From Cinnamomum chago (taxonomy: Eukaryota > Streptophyta > Magnoliopsida > Laurales > Lauraceae): a stretch of DNA of 64,000 nt. The notes below the pieces were generated by a model. The model was given only the letters and a program-made list of their open reading frames with translations. It had not been told where the DNA came from and made no database searches. Shown here piece after piece: positions 55,049-64,000 of this stretch. The first letter of the stretch is position 1; each line of letters starts with the position of its first letter. The stretch lies in assembly GCA_038049695.1 (NCBI GenBank), contig CP142458.1:40207501-40271500 (forward strand), read 5' to 3'. The translations under genes were made by a program, and so were the position numbers.

Positions 55049-58000
55049 TGTCGCGACCCCGGACCGGGCCCCCACGTGACTGATCCGGGATCGGGACATT
55101 TAATAATTGATGATGATGTTACCACATCGATTTAATGATTCCATACATTTATTCAATTTCCCACAGGTGTCCGCGGTGAGGATATCACAACCATAAATGA
55201 ACATTTCTATAAAGTGTGGAAGCGTGTAGCAAATCAAATATAATTTACTTCTAACCACCAGAAAGTCACATGTATAATCAAGCATCAGAATGAGCAATGA
55301 TCGTTAGCATGTTACCCAAAGTAAGTTAAAGTTTATACAAATATCACATAATTACATTTCCCAAAATAGAGGCCTACAAGGCCAATATAACCAAAATACC
55401 AATCCAAAGAATGGTTAAATAGTTTTCCAAAATATATAAGGTCTCTCATAGCAACCAAACGTCTACATGACGTCAACAGCACGCCACTCAACTAACTGTT
55501 GCTGTTCTACGACCGCCTCCTCGTGCTCCTCCTCGGGATAACCAACAACGGGACCTGAGTACTAAAGAGTAGATCAAACACGACGGTTTGGTAAATGGTA
55601 AAACACAATGACAATATGAAAATACATGAATTTACCTCCAAAAACATTTGAACCTGTTTAAAAGACAATTTCTCTAAACAAGATAAAACATTTATTCAAA
55701 ATACGAGTATGCATCATAAAACATATAAAGGTAACCAAGGGAACGGGTAACAATCAAGATGGCAACCACACGAAGCTAAGTCCTCTATCACTAAAGTGAT
55801 AGAGCAATAACTAGGCACTGATCTCAGTCACTCGAGGTGAGGAGAAACAGTGGATCTCATAAATACATATACATATACTATACATGACCACTGTAGCGAG
55901 GCGGGCATCGAGGACCACAGTAGCAATCTGCGGCATCGGGACAAGACCACGGTAATAACCGGGTAGCGGGATCCAAACTACAGCTGGCAGGACAAGAGGG
56001 GGATCTCCAAGTCGGTGGATCAGACCAATGGGGTTATCCAAGCTTAGTGGTGCTGACTCATAAGTCAAATACAATCGAGACATATGCAATTAATCAAGTA
56101 CAATAATACACGGGCAAGACGGGGGTGCTCAAGGGCACACTATCATTTCATGTGGTGCAATGCACTTCAAGACAAGTAGCTATATCAAGTGTAATTCAAT
56201 GCTTTCGGGAAAACAAGGCACGTCGTATAAACCTCGGGATCGATAAAGTACAGTAAACAATTGACATTTCGGGTAAAATATCTATTTGAAGTGACTAGGG
56301 ACTCCGTATGTCAGTCAACTAACAATCTAGTACTCTTTGAGTTTGGGGACATTCCGGACTCCTTAAACACTCCGAATTTTTAAAACCTCAAATGACATCT
56401 TCGTGATATGGTTTCTTTCACGAATGGCCTCATGCATTGCTCAGCAAATCTCCTTGACATAGAGGGGTTCCCAAAGAATAGTCCCAATATGTTGAAATAG
56501 TTAAACAGGGTCCCCAAACATAGCCTTGACCCACAAGGCTCATCGCTCGAGCGGACTGGAGGGTTCGCTCGAGCGAGTAGCTCTCTTGAATGGCTGTCTG
56601 GGTGGGTTCGCTCGAGCGAAGTTGAGGTCGCTCGAACGAAGTCATTGAGTCGGGCGAAGTTTTTAGTGCGTTCGAACGAACAACTCTCTAGAACAGGTTC
56701 TGGGATGTCCGCTCGAGCGTACCCAAGCTACTGGAATGCTCCGAACCCTTCTCTGGACAGGTCGCTCGAGCGAAGTGTCATGTTCGCTCGAGCGAACTGT
56801 CCAGAAACTGATTCCGGATCAGTTCAGCTCCTCTCTATCTCTTCCTTCTACAATCCCTTTTTAGCCACTTTTATACATCAGATGAGGAGTCTAAAACTCC
56901 ATTCAAATAACATCAAATCTTTCACCACATCCATCCCATTCTCCTCCATCCATATCACATTCAATACAAGGAAAGAAAGAAGGAAACCATTTCACATAAG
57001 ATATATATTTGAGACAAAACAAGAGGAATTAAATGCTATGAACCAACACATCTCTTGGACCATAAATGTACCATTAATACTCTATCATGAGCATTCATTT
57101 CAAAACAAAGCAATAAATATGCATTAATGGAAAATATCCAAAGTCAATGAAAGCTTAGGAAAAAACATTCATCCACTTGCCTTGGTCTCTAGTAAGCAAA
57201 TCAAGCTCTAACAAGTCCTTTAAATCAAATGTCCAAGCTACAAGGAAAATCCCAAAATAAAACCCTAAAGAGTCAAAACATAGAATAGGAAGAAAGAAGC
57301 TTCAATAACAAAGATGGAGATTCCCTTAAGCTAGGAGAACACAATTCTAGAAGAAGAGAAGGATTACTTACTTGTATGGTCCTCTAATGGACAAGGTGAG
57401 CTCAAAGGAAGTCTTGTAATGGAGGGTTTTCTCTAGCAATGGTACCAATAGAGAGCTATGGTAATGAGGAAGAAGGTGATGATCTCCTCCTCTCAATTTG
57501 TGCAAGGTTGGTGGTGAGTTTGGTGATGGAAAGCAAGAGCAAGAAGAAGACAATGGAAAACCCTAAGTTTTCACTCTTGTGCTGGAAAAAGGAAATGGAA
57601 GGGAAAGGGTTTCCTTATAAACAAGTGGGGAGTGGGCTCCACTACTAACAATCTAATTGGGCTGAAAACATGGCTTTCGGGGCTTCTAATGAATTCGACG
57701 AAGAAGAGAAAAGTGATCGTCGAAGTATCTAGTTTTCAAAAAGTATATGTTTCGCGGGTTTCGGGAATATCAAGTTTTGGGTACAGATTTTTGTGCACAA
57801 TGACTGTTTTGCCCTCAAGGCTATGAAATCGAGTTTCGGGATCTCGAACGGGGACGGGAACAACATAAAAGTTGTAGGGATTAACAATACCAATAAAACA
57901 AGATTAAAACAATGAATGAAAAATCTCCGATAAATCCTCAAGCGCATGCAAGGTCATAAAAAGGAACCCCAAAAGGGTCCGTCCCACTATCATAAAGCAA

Positions 58001-58127
58001 TCAAAATTTCCCAAAACTATTTCAAAAGCTAATCCAAACTCAACTTAGCCAAAATCACTAATCAAGCTTAGAACTAACACACGACTTAATTTACACTAAT
58101 CGAGTTCTTTCGGGTCGGGGTCTTACA
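55049..58127 (-). repeat. Tekay-type 5' LTR (right)
   Basis: Partner of 40875-43947, with matching length and ends. The ATGAA duplication follows at 58128-58132. Confidence 0.95.
56544..56794. repeat. CGCTCGAGCG palindrome array (Tekay 5' LTR)
   Basis: Starts at 56544/56566 (22), 56609/56629 (20), about 56650/56669, 56710, and 56763/56785 (22). Confidence 0.88.
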
Positions 58128-58215
58128 ATGAAGATTCCAATAAAGAAGTATGAGATGTCAAGCTTATGAAAATACATGTTTCCAATCTAATTGCAAACTA
58201 ATGAAAACCCTAACA
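58128..58215 (-). repeat. SIRE-type 5' LTR, piece 3
   Basis: Matches 29490-29573 from gattccaataaagaagtatg to ccctaaca, with a short 'taatgaaaa' insertion. Followed by the AGTTC duplication. Confidence 0.93.
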
Positions 58216-58220
58216 AGTTC

Positions 58221-58330
58221 AACACCCCACAAAGGGTATTTTCAAGGTGAATGGTCAACGAATGAAGCCTTATATAGATGGTGGAATTGATGATGAGAGG
58301 ATTTTGATTCTCCTTGACAAACCGAAGTGA
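58221..58330 (+). pseudogene. Athila-like integrase C-terminal end
   Basis: Resumes the Athila polyprotein after the SIRE-type insertion with HPTKGIFKVNGQRMKPYI and runs to the TGA at 58328-58330. It joins in frame with 27993-28108 once the insert and one AGTTC copy are left out. Confidence 0.88.
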
Positions 58331-59696
58331 AGAAGTAGACAAGTCAAGCTTAATACTCTAACCAAGCGCTTCTTGGGAGGCAACCCAATCTCTTTACTTT
58401 GCTTTTGATTTTAATTTTAAATTTTTTTTCTTTTCATTTTATGTTTCTATTAATTTATTTTCCTTTTTTTTATTTTCAGGAGATATAATAAAAAAAAAGG
58501 TAGCTACAAACCCACGTGCAACACACCCCAGGCTTTCCATTGCATTTTCGCAGCATTTTCAGGGCCGTTTTCTACACTCTTTTCTTTCTCCATTTTAATT
58601 TTCTTTTCTCCACATTGGGGACAATGTTTAGTTTCAGTTTGGAGTTAGGAAGTTTAATTTTCGTAAAAAAAAAAAAAGATCAATAACAAACACGAAAGAA
58701 AAATATTTATTTACTTTGGTTGATTTTTTACAAGCCTATGATATAAATGGATTGCAATTGGACGTGATTTTTTGGAAAATGCTAAATCTTACCTTGTTTC
58801 ATGCAGGATTCTTGTGTTAGCCTTTGTTTGCTTGAAATTCCATGAACAATTATGCACATAACATGATCTACATGTTGTTGTTATTGCTTAGAGTAAATTT
58901 ATGTGAACTTGATAATTTATAAGGTCTCATCGAACTCTAGAACCCTTTTGATGACCTCTCGTGGCGAAATCCTAGGCAACACACTACTAGAGAAGTGATT
59001 TAGGCCATCTTTGGAACGTTTGGGCTTTTCTAGCCTGCCCTAGTTATCTATCTCTAGTCACCTCCTTGACCTTTAAACACATTGGCCATTTTTTTCTTTC
59101 TTTCTCCACATCTGCCTTACCCATTTAACCTTTAAACATTTACTGATCCTACTTTTTTGTTTTGAGTTAATTTACCATGTGCATAATTGTTAAGAAGAGA
59201 AGGAGAAAAATAGGAAGTCAAAAGAGCAAGTTGTGTTTTGTCTTCGTTTTCTAAGTTGTTAAGCCAGAGAGAGAGAGAGAGAGAGAGATAAAAAGGAAAG
59301 AAAAGAAAAAAGTTGTGATTTCATATTGGTTAGTTTCAACAAGTTTCTTTTTCATGAATAATTGCTCTAGAAAGTTTTGTTATTGCTCCTTTCTCTGATT
59401 TATGATTGTGTTTGATGGTGAATTATCTTAGTTTGTATTTCTTTTCCTTTCCTTTCATAGCCGTCACCCAGAGCCGAACATTACAAGCTAATATAAAGAC
59501 ATTCTGATCTTTAGTGGTGTAATTGTACTACATTAGTGGAGAGTTGGTTTGAACATTGGGCATATGAAGTTCGAGAATTCATGTCTCTTAGAGATCAAAC
59601 ACAGCTCATTAAAGTTTTCATAAATTGATCTGGATTTAATTTTTTTTTTTCTTTCTGTTGTTTGACGACAAACAAAGACTTAAGTTTGGGGGAATT
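58331..59696 (+). other. Athila-like 3' non-coding region
   Basis: Contains landmarks typical of Athila/Tat elements: gcgcttcttgggaggcaacc near 58365, cacattggggacaatgttt near 58612, a (GA)n microsatellite (about 59265-59289) and a polypurine tract aagtttgggggaattt at 59682-59696. No envelope-like frame; longest frames are short and AT-driven. Confidence 0.8.
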
Positions 59697-61141
59697 TGAT
59701 AGGATTAAATTTATATATCCATTTCATGCCCTTATTACACATATGTTTGCCTTTTAGGTCGTAATTTCAATAGATTATTCTCACTCTTATCTCTTTTATG
59801 ATTTTATTAGGTTTTGAATAAAACAAGAAGATTTAAGTGCAATTCACAAGTTCTTGAACATGCTTTAGTATTTCTGCAATAACTTGAGCTGTAGACCTCG
59901 GAATTGGGAGATTCTTGAAGCGTTGGAAATCTAACTCGAAGGGCCACAATTTTCATGTTCACGATTTTGCCAGATTCTGGAGATATCATGCTCGAAATCA
60001 GCCATCTTTGAAGACTACGAAAGCTGGGCAGATTTGGGCAAGAAGGAAGAATGGAGGGCAAAACTGAATTTTCACATGTGAACTGGACCTAATTGGATCT
60101 TAGCATAAAGCTTGGATCTGAAGCCCATTAGATTAGAAACCCAACTAAAAAGTCTTGGTCCAATTTGCAAATAAGAAGAAAGCTTGGAGTCAGGAAAAGA
60201 AAATGATCTCCCTTATATGAGCTGTCCGAATCTTTCTATGAAGAGGAGGGGATATTTCGTAAAGGAACCAGGGGGTCTTGAGGAGAAAAAGAGGGGCGTT
60301 GGAGGATCTTTAGGGATTGGAAGTAAAGGGTGGAGATAGAGACGATGGTGCAGGGGGATTTTGGAGTTGAAGCCTTCATTCTTTCATTGGAGTCTTGGTC
60401 TACCACTTTGTGAAGTCTTTCTTATCCTCTACTCTAGAATTCATGACGTTTAACTTTCAATTGTTGTTTCTTTTCTTTTGAATATGAACTAAATTTATTT
60501 TTTAGGGCTAAAATGTAGCCCAATTTATGATTATGTTTTGATCGATTTATGTTAAACTTTGTTAAGCAACTCCTCTAAGCTTTTATTAATGTTCTTATTG
60601 TTTTCAATTCTTTTGGTACTGAAAGTTGATTGATTTAATGGGGGTAGGTTGAGATCGAGAGATAAAATCTAGCTAGTCTAAATAATAATTACAATAGTAG
60701 AGATATTAAACATGACCTGTGTGACTTTTAGAAATTCCAAAAGGCTTAGTATACTCTTGGGATCTAAATTCAATTTAGAGATATTTTGAGTTAGTAATTG
60801 AGAGTTAATCAGATAATTGTTCGAGAGAAAATGTTGGAATATAAGGGAATGTGTTTTTTTAGTGAAGGCTTAGCAACAATAGGAGTAAATTGGTGTGAAG
60901 TCTATACCCTAGGTTTGGTCATATTGTTTTACAACTTGTTTCCTCTTTTAATTGTGATTTGTTCTTTTTATTTCTCATTGTTATTTTTAGTTTTCTAATC
61001 CATTCAATTTTCGTTTAATCAAATAGTAATAGGAATAATTTATTTTAGTAATTGGTAATAAGTAATTCTCTAGGGTTCGATATCCGCATTTTCATACTAT
61101 ATTACTTGAACGATTTCGTACACTTGCGAAATTTCACACCA
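59697..61141 (+). repeat. Athila-like 3' LTR
   Basis: 1445 bp, TGATAGG...CACACCA, followed by GCATG. Keeps the roughly 200-bp block that the 5' LTR has lost. Confidence 0.94.
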
Positions 61142-61146
61142 GCATG

Positions 61147-61361
61147 CACCTCATCCTATCAATCACTAAGACATCAAGGGTGGTCTTTATCCGTGAGAGT
61201 GGATGACCTTACCTGTTTGGTGCCACGTGTGCATCTAATACACATGCTTATTATGTATGTTGCCAATGTAAAGCATATGCACATGCATGAATGAAAGGCA
61301 TATAACACGCATATAACTACAAAGAATGAAAAAAAATATATATTAAAATGAGTCCAATACA
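61147..61361 (-). repeat. Copia 3' LTR, right part
   Basis: Element-sense start TGTATTGGACT next to the purine tract CAGTGGGAG (61362-61370). Continues at 14201 leftwards across the Athila element. Confidence 0.8.
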
Positions 61362-61370
61362 CTCCCACTG
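61362..61370 (-). promoter_or_regulatory. Polypurine tract of split Copia
   Basis: Minus CAGTGGGAG directly before the LTR start TGTATTGG. Confidence 0.75.
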
Positions 61371-61399
61371 AATAAAAGGATTACATCTATTGCATTCTC

Positions 61400-62838
61400 A
61401 TACGCCTTACATAAATAACAAATAGTTCTCATGCCAAGGGTTTGGTCATCGGGTCAGCAATCATTTCCAAAGATGGCACATGAGATATTGCTATCTCTTT
61501 TGCTTCTTCTTGTTCATGGATAAAATGTCACTTTCGTTTGATATGTTTTGCCCTCTGATGAAGCTGGGGGTCTTTTGCCAAGCATATAGCAGTTGTGCTA
61601 TCAGTTCTCAATGGAATGGGATCACAGGCAATGGATACTAGTTTCAAATCCAATAGAAAACGGTGAATCAATACTGCCTTCATGGCCGCCAGTGCGCAAG
61701 CAACATATTCGGCCTCTGTGGTCAACATGACCGTACACTTCTGCTTCTTACTAGACCATAAAATGGCTCCCCTGCCCAGTAAGAATACATATCCCGATGT
61801 GTATTTGACGTCTTCAGGATCATCCGAAAAGGATGAGTCACTGTATGCTAATAAACTCAAGCCACTACCGTGATAGCAAAGCATCATATCTTCTGTACCC
61901 TTGAAATATCAGAACATTCGTTTGACGGCATTCCAATGAACAATACTCGGGTTACTTTGAAATCGACTAACCAACCCAATCGCATAGCAAATATCGAGGC
62001 TTGTGCATAACATAGCATACATTAAACTTCCTACAGTGCTAGCATAGGGTATGGAAGCCATTCTTTTTGTTTCAGCATCAGTTTAAGGACACTGCATTCC
62101 ACTTAATTTGCAACCCTTATCAATCGGGGTCTCAACGGGACTAGCATTGACCATTCTAAATTTCTCTAAAATCTTCTCAATGTAAGTTGTTTGGGATAGA
62201 TAGGCCAATAATGTGTTTTGTATAATTCCATGTAATTTTAACCCCTAAAATGAACTCAGCCTCACCCAAATCTTTCATTTTAAAAACAGTTGACAACCAA
62301 ACTTTGATCTCAATTAAAAATCTAATATTATTGCAAGCCAAAAGAATATCATCAACATAAAGGGATAGCAACACAAATTTATGTTTTGATCGCTTAAATT
62401 AAACACAACGGTTTTCGTAACACATGGAGAAACCATTTGACATGATTGTATTATAAAGCTTTTTATACCATTGTCTCGATTATTGTTTAAGGCCATAGAC
62501 AGATTTATGGAGTTTACAAACTTTATCCTCATGGCATTTTTCCACATATCCTATCGGTTGTTTCGTATATATTTCCTCCTCAAGATCACCGTTTAAAAAG
62601 CGGTCTTAACATCCATCTGAAGTAATTCTAAATCTATGTGGGTCACAATAGATAAGATCATGCGAACAGAAGAAAATCTCACCACAGGGAAAAAAGTTTC
62701 TTCATAATCCACACCTTTTTTTGTAAACCCCTTAGTCACGAGCCTAACTTTAAATTTGTCAATAGAACCATTGACTTTTCGCTTAATTTTCAAAACCCAT
62801 TTATTTGTAATGGCTTTTCTATCCTTGAAAAGATCCAC
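61400..62838 (-). pseudogene. Copia reverse transcriptase and RNase H, decayed
   Basis: Reads leftwards: [60 protein letters not shown], then in shifted frames SIYGLKQ-stop-SRQWY, LSLYVDDILLACN (YVDD box kept) and FKMKDLGEAEFILGVKI. RNase H: LAYSDSSFSDDPEDVKYTSG, LWSSKKQKCTVMLTTEAEYV and LRTDSTTAICLAKDPQLHQR, with the DPMTKPLA end near 61440. At least five frame breaks. Lineage not assigned. Confidence 0.88.
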
Positions 62839-63195
62839 AAGATCTCATACATGGTTCTTACGCATAGAGCTGATCTCATCATTCATCGCAAGCATTCATT
62901 TCTTCAGTTTACCGATTTCATTGCTTCCTGATAAAAACGTGGTTCGTCATCATCAGTTGCAATATATGCATAAGAAGTTCCCTCAATTTCAAAATACTTC
63001 TTTGGAATTAAGCCACGAGAAGAACGACGAAATGCATCATAATCACTCCCACTTGCCTGTGACTCCATATGATCTCTCCCACTATAAGACCAACAAGTGG
63101 TGTTGGCTCCCCTTAGTAGGAGAAGTCATCCATTTCAAATAATTCAATAGACACCCTTGTCTTCTTCTTTTCAACATATTGAAACTCAAAGAAAT
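62839..63195 (-). pseudogene. Copia integrase-RT linker remnant
   Basis: Weak, stop-filled continuation upstream of RT (element sense). Homology fades near 63195; integrase, gag and the 5' LTR are missing, so the Copia is 5'-truncated here. Confidence 0.5.
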
Positions 63196-63756
63196 CTACG
63201 CCAAGAAATTCTTTATGTTGGAATTTGTGCCACCAAAAAGCTGTTTCATGTTGGAATTTGTGAAGTTGGTTTTATGTGAAGTGGTGAGGATGAATTGTGT
63301 TTGTTTGGCTGGAATCAGAGTACTACAGAGAGCCGGGTTGTCTAGTTGATATATGTTGCAGAGATGATGGATAAAAGAGATAAAAGAAGAAGAAGAAGAA
63401 GAAGAAGAAGAAAACACGATGGGGTCTGAAAGAGAAAGGAGGTGGGTTGTATCTGCCTGTTTCAATGAAACAGGGGATCCGGACTGGTGAAAGACATATA
63501 ACTCCTGGTCTGGGAAGCACATGGTGAGGTAGGAGGAATAGTCAACACAAGAATAAAGATGATCAGCAGGCATGTGGATAAGTCATGAATAAAGTATCAA
63601 AATTATTCAGATGGAATCTATTGGTTGTAAGCAGCTTCATCAAACCCATGTTACCATATCATGAAAGGACAAAAAAAGTGGAAAGAACTTACAATGAAAG
63701 CAATGAAAAAATTCATTACATTTCAATTTCAAAATGTTGCAAGAACCTGGTTTCTT
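63196..63756. other. Intergenic DNA with GAA microsatellite
   Basis: Between the Copia remnant and the gene on the right. Holds a GAA run at 63384-63412. Being directly 3' of the minus-strand gene it probably includes its 3' UTR. No coding signal of its own seen. Confidence 0.5.
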
Positions 63757-64000
63757 TCAAGGTTTACAGATCACCACAAAGCATGGAAGCAGAGCTCTGG
63801 GGTTGAGTAAATAAAGCTCCTCAATATTGGAATAGAGGCCCACTTTTCCAGCTAATGAGTCGAATCCAGATTGGCCTACCACTTCTTGAATGTTTTCCAA
63901 TGGCCTATGAACTCTCCCAGCAATCACTCTACAGACCAGTAAAGCCTCTCTCACCAAAGATTTTTCTTCACATAGTTCTATAGACTCAAAGGCTCTTCCA
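63757..64000 (-). CDS. C-terminal end of host gene, C2H2-like zinc-finger/PARP-like family (partial)
   Basis: Open frame from the window edge to TGA at 63757-63759, 80 residues: AFESIELCEEKSLVREALLV, CRVIAGRVHRPLENIQEVVG, GFDSLAGKVGLYSNIEELYL and NPRALLPCFVVICKP at the end. No stops, balanced composition and clearly unlike the retroelement code around it. From memory, the GxYSNxxELYxxNPRAxLPCFVV ending is the PARP-fold-like C-terminus of a plant protein group annotated as C2H2-like zinc finger proteins (At1g75710 type); the zinc finger itself would lie off the window. The frame is open upstream without a start, so the gene continues to the right. Confidence 0.6.
   Translation of the reverse strand, partial: GRAFESIELCEEKSLVREALLVCRVIAGRVHRPLENIQEVVGQSGFDSLAGKVGLYSNIEELYLLNPRALLPCFVVICKP

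Larger units (their letters stand above)
40875..58127 (-). mobile_element. Complete Tekay-type chromodomain Gypsy element with two nested solo LTRs
   Basis: LTRs at 40875-43947 (3073 bp) and 55049-58127 (3079 bp), flanked by ATGAA (40870-40874 and 58128-58132). Reading leftwards: primer site, gag with paired zinc knuckles, protease, RT, RNase H, integrase and chromodomain, the order and domains of Tekay/Del chromoviruses. Two solo LTRs of the same family in opposite orientation sit at 46072-49231 and 51063-54054. Net length about 11.1 kb. Several stops, mostly TAG, break pol. Confidence 0.95.
28114..58215 (-). mobile_element. Complete SIRE-type Copia element carrying two nested insertions
   Basis: Flanked by AGTTC (28109-28113 and 58216-58220). 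Left LTR 28114-29573; right LTR in three pieces (34815-35279, 39955-40874, 58128-58215), totalling about 1465 bp after removing the CACTA and Tekay insertions and their duplications, against 1460 bp for the left. Primer site at 34800-34812, then gag, protease, integrase, RT and RNase H reading leftwards. Long gag with coiled coil and two zinc knuckles, plus CTCCCCC runs next to the 3' LTR, fit SIRE/Maximus. Net length about 8.2 kb. Pol has many stops. Confidence 0.94.
14202..61141 (+). mobile_element. Athila-like Ty3/Gypsy element carrying four nested insertions
   Basis: LTRs at 14202-15501 and 59697-61141 begin TGATA and end CACATCA/CACACCA. GCATG flanks the unit at 14197-14201 and 61142-61146. 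Internal order: primer site, gag, protease, RT, RNase H, integrase, 3' non-coding region, polypurine tract. Nested insertions occupy 18315-20064, 21138-24256, 25723-27987 and 28114-58215, each with a target duplication, and coding homology continues across every one. Net length is about 9.7 kb. Protein and primer-site features fit Athila. No envelope-like gene is visible after integrase. Confidence 0.95.

Noticed and set aside
58331-59696. Envelope-like gene expected in Athila
   Set aside because: No frame of useful length or membrane segments; only short AT-driven frames.
63196-63573. 125-codon minus frame near the host gene
   Set aside because: Contains the GAA microsatellite read as Ser/Phe runs; no homology seen.

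Overview
This is nuclear DNA from a flowering plant, and almost all of it is a nest of LTR retrotransposons. The plant call rests on the element families: Athila/Tat-like and chromodomain (Tekay/Del-like) Ty3/Gypsy, SIRE-type and other Ty1/Copia, a TRIM with an initiator-tRNA-Met primer site, and a CACTA DNA transposon. All coding segments of the elements carry stops or frameshifts. The only ordinary host gene supported is the 3' end of a minus-strand gene at the right edge (63757-64000).

Layout, left to right. 1-765 is the end of a SIRE-like LTR. 766-5091 is the 5' part of a minus-strand Athila/Tat-like Gypsy (gag, protease, primer site, LTR), split by a complete 393-bp TRIM at 1520-1912. 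5092-11770 is a plus-strand Copia with a 1.84-kb 5' LTR and a broken gag-pol, missing its 3' end. 11771-12480 is unassigned. About 12480-14201 plus 61147-61361 is one Copia LTR, whose decayed pol lies at 61400-63195.

That Copia LTR was split by a plus-strand Athila-like element (14202-61141; target duplication GCATG). This element carries four insertions: a solo SIRE-type LTR (18315-20064, AAAAT), a solo Tekay-type LTR (21138-24256, CTATG), a gag-only Copia (25723-27987, TGAGG) and a complete SIRE-type element (28114-58215, AGTTC). The right LTR of the SIRE element was split by a CACTA transposon (35280-39954, GAA) and by a complete Tekay element (40875-58127, ATGAA). The Tekay element was in turn split by two solo LTRs of its own family in reverse orientation (46072-49231, TTGCC/CTGCC; 51063-54054, AAAGT). 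The longest chain is five transposon layers: Copia, Athila, SIRE, Tekay, solo LTR. Subtracting inserts leaves about 9.7 kb for Athila, 8.2 kb for SIRE (LTRs 1460 and about 1465 bp) and 11.1 kb for Tekay, which are sensible sizes.

The least expected signal is a set of short palindrome arrays in the regulatory DNA of three unrelated retrotransposon families. The palindrome differs (GGTCGACC, CGCTCGAGCG, CCGATCGATCGG, GGCTAGCC), but copies are spaced 20-23 bp apart, often in pairs, and at 11 bp in one array. In the SIRE LTRs they lie just upstream of the TATA box. In the Tekay and first Copia families they lie in the transcribed leader. Also notable: the CACTA element holds exon-like pieces of an unidentified gene and a possible WRKY-like promoter with first exon.
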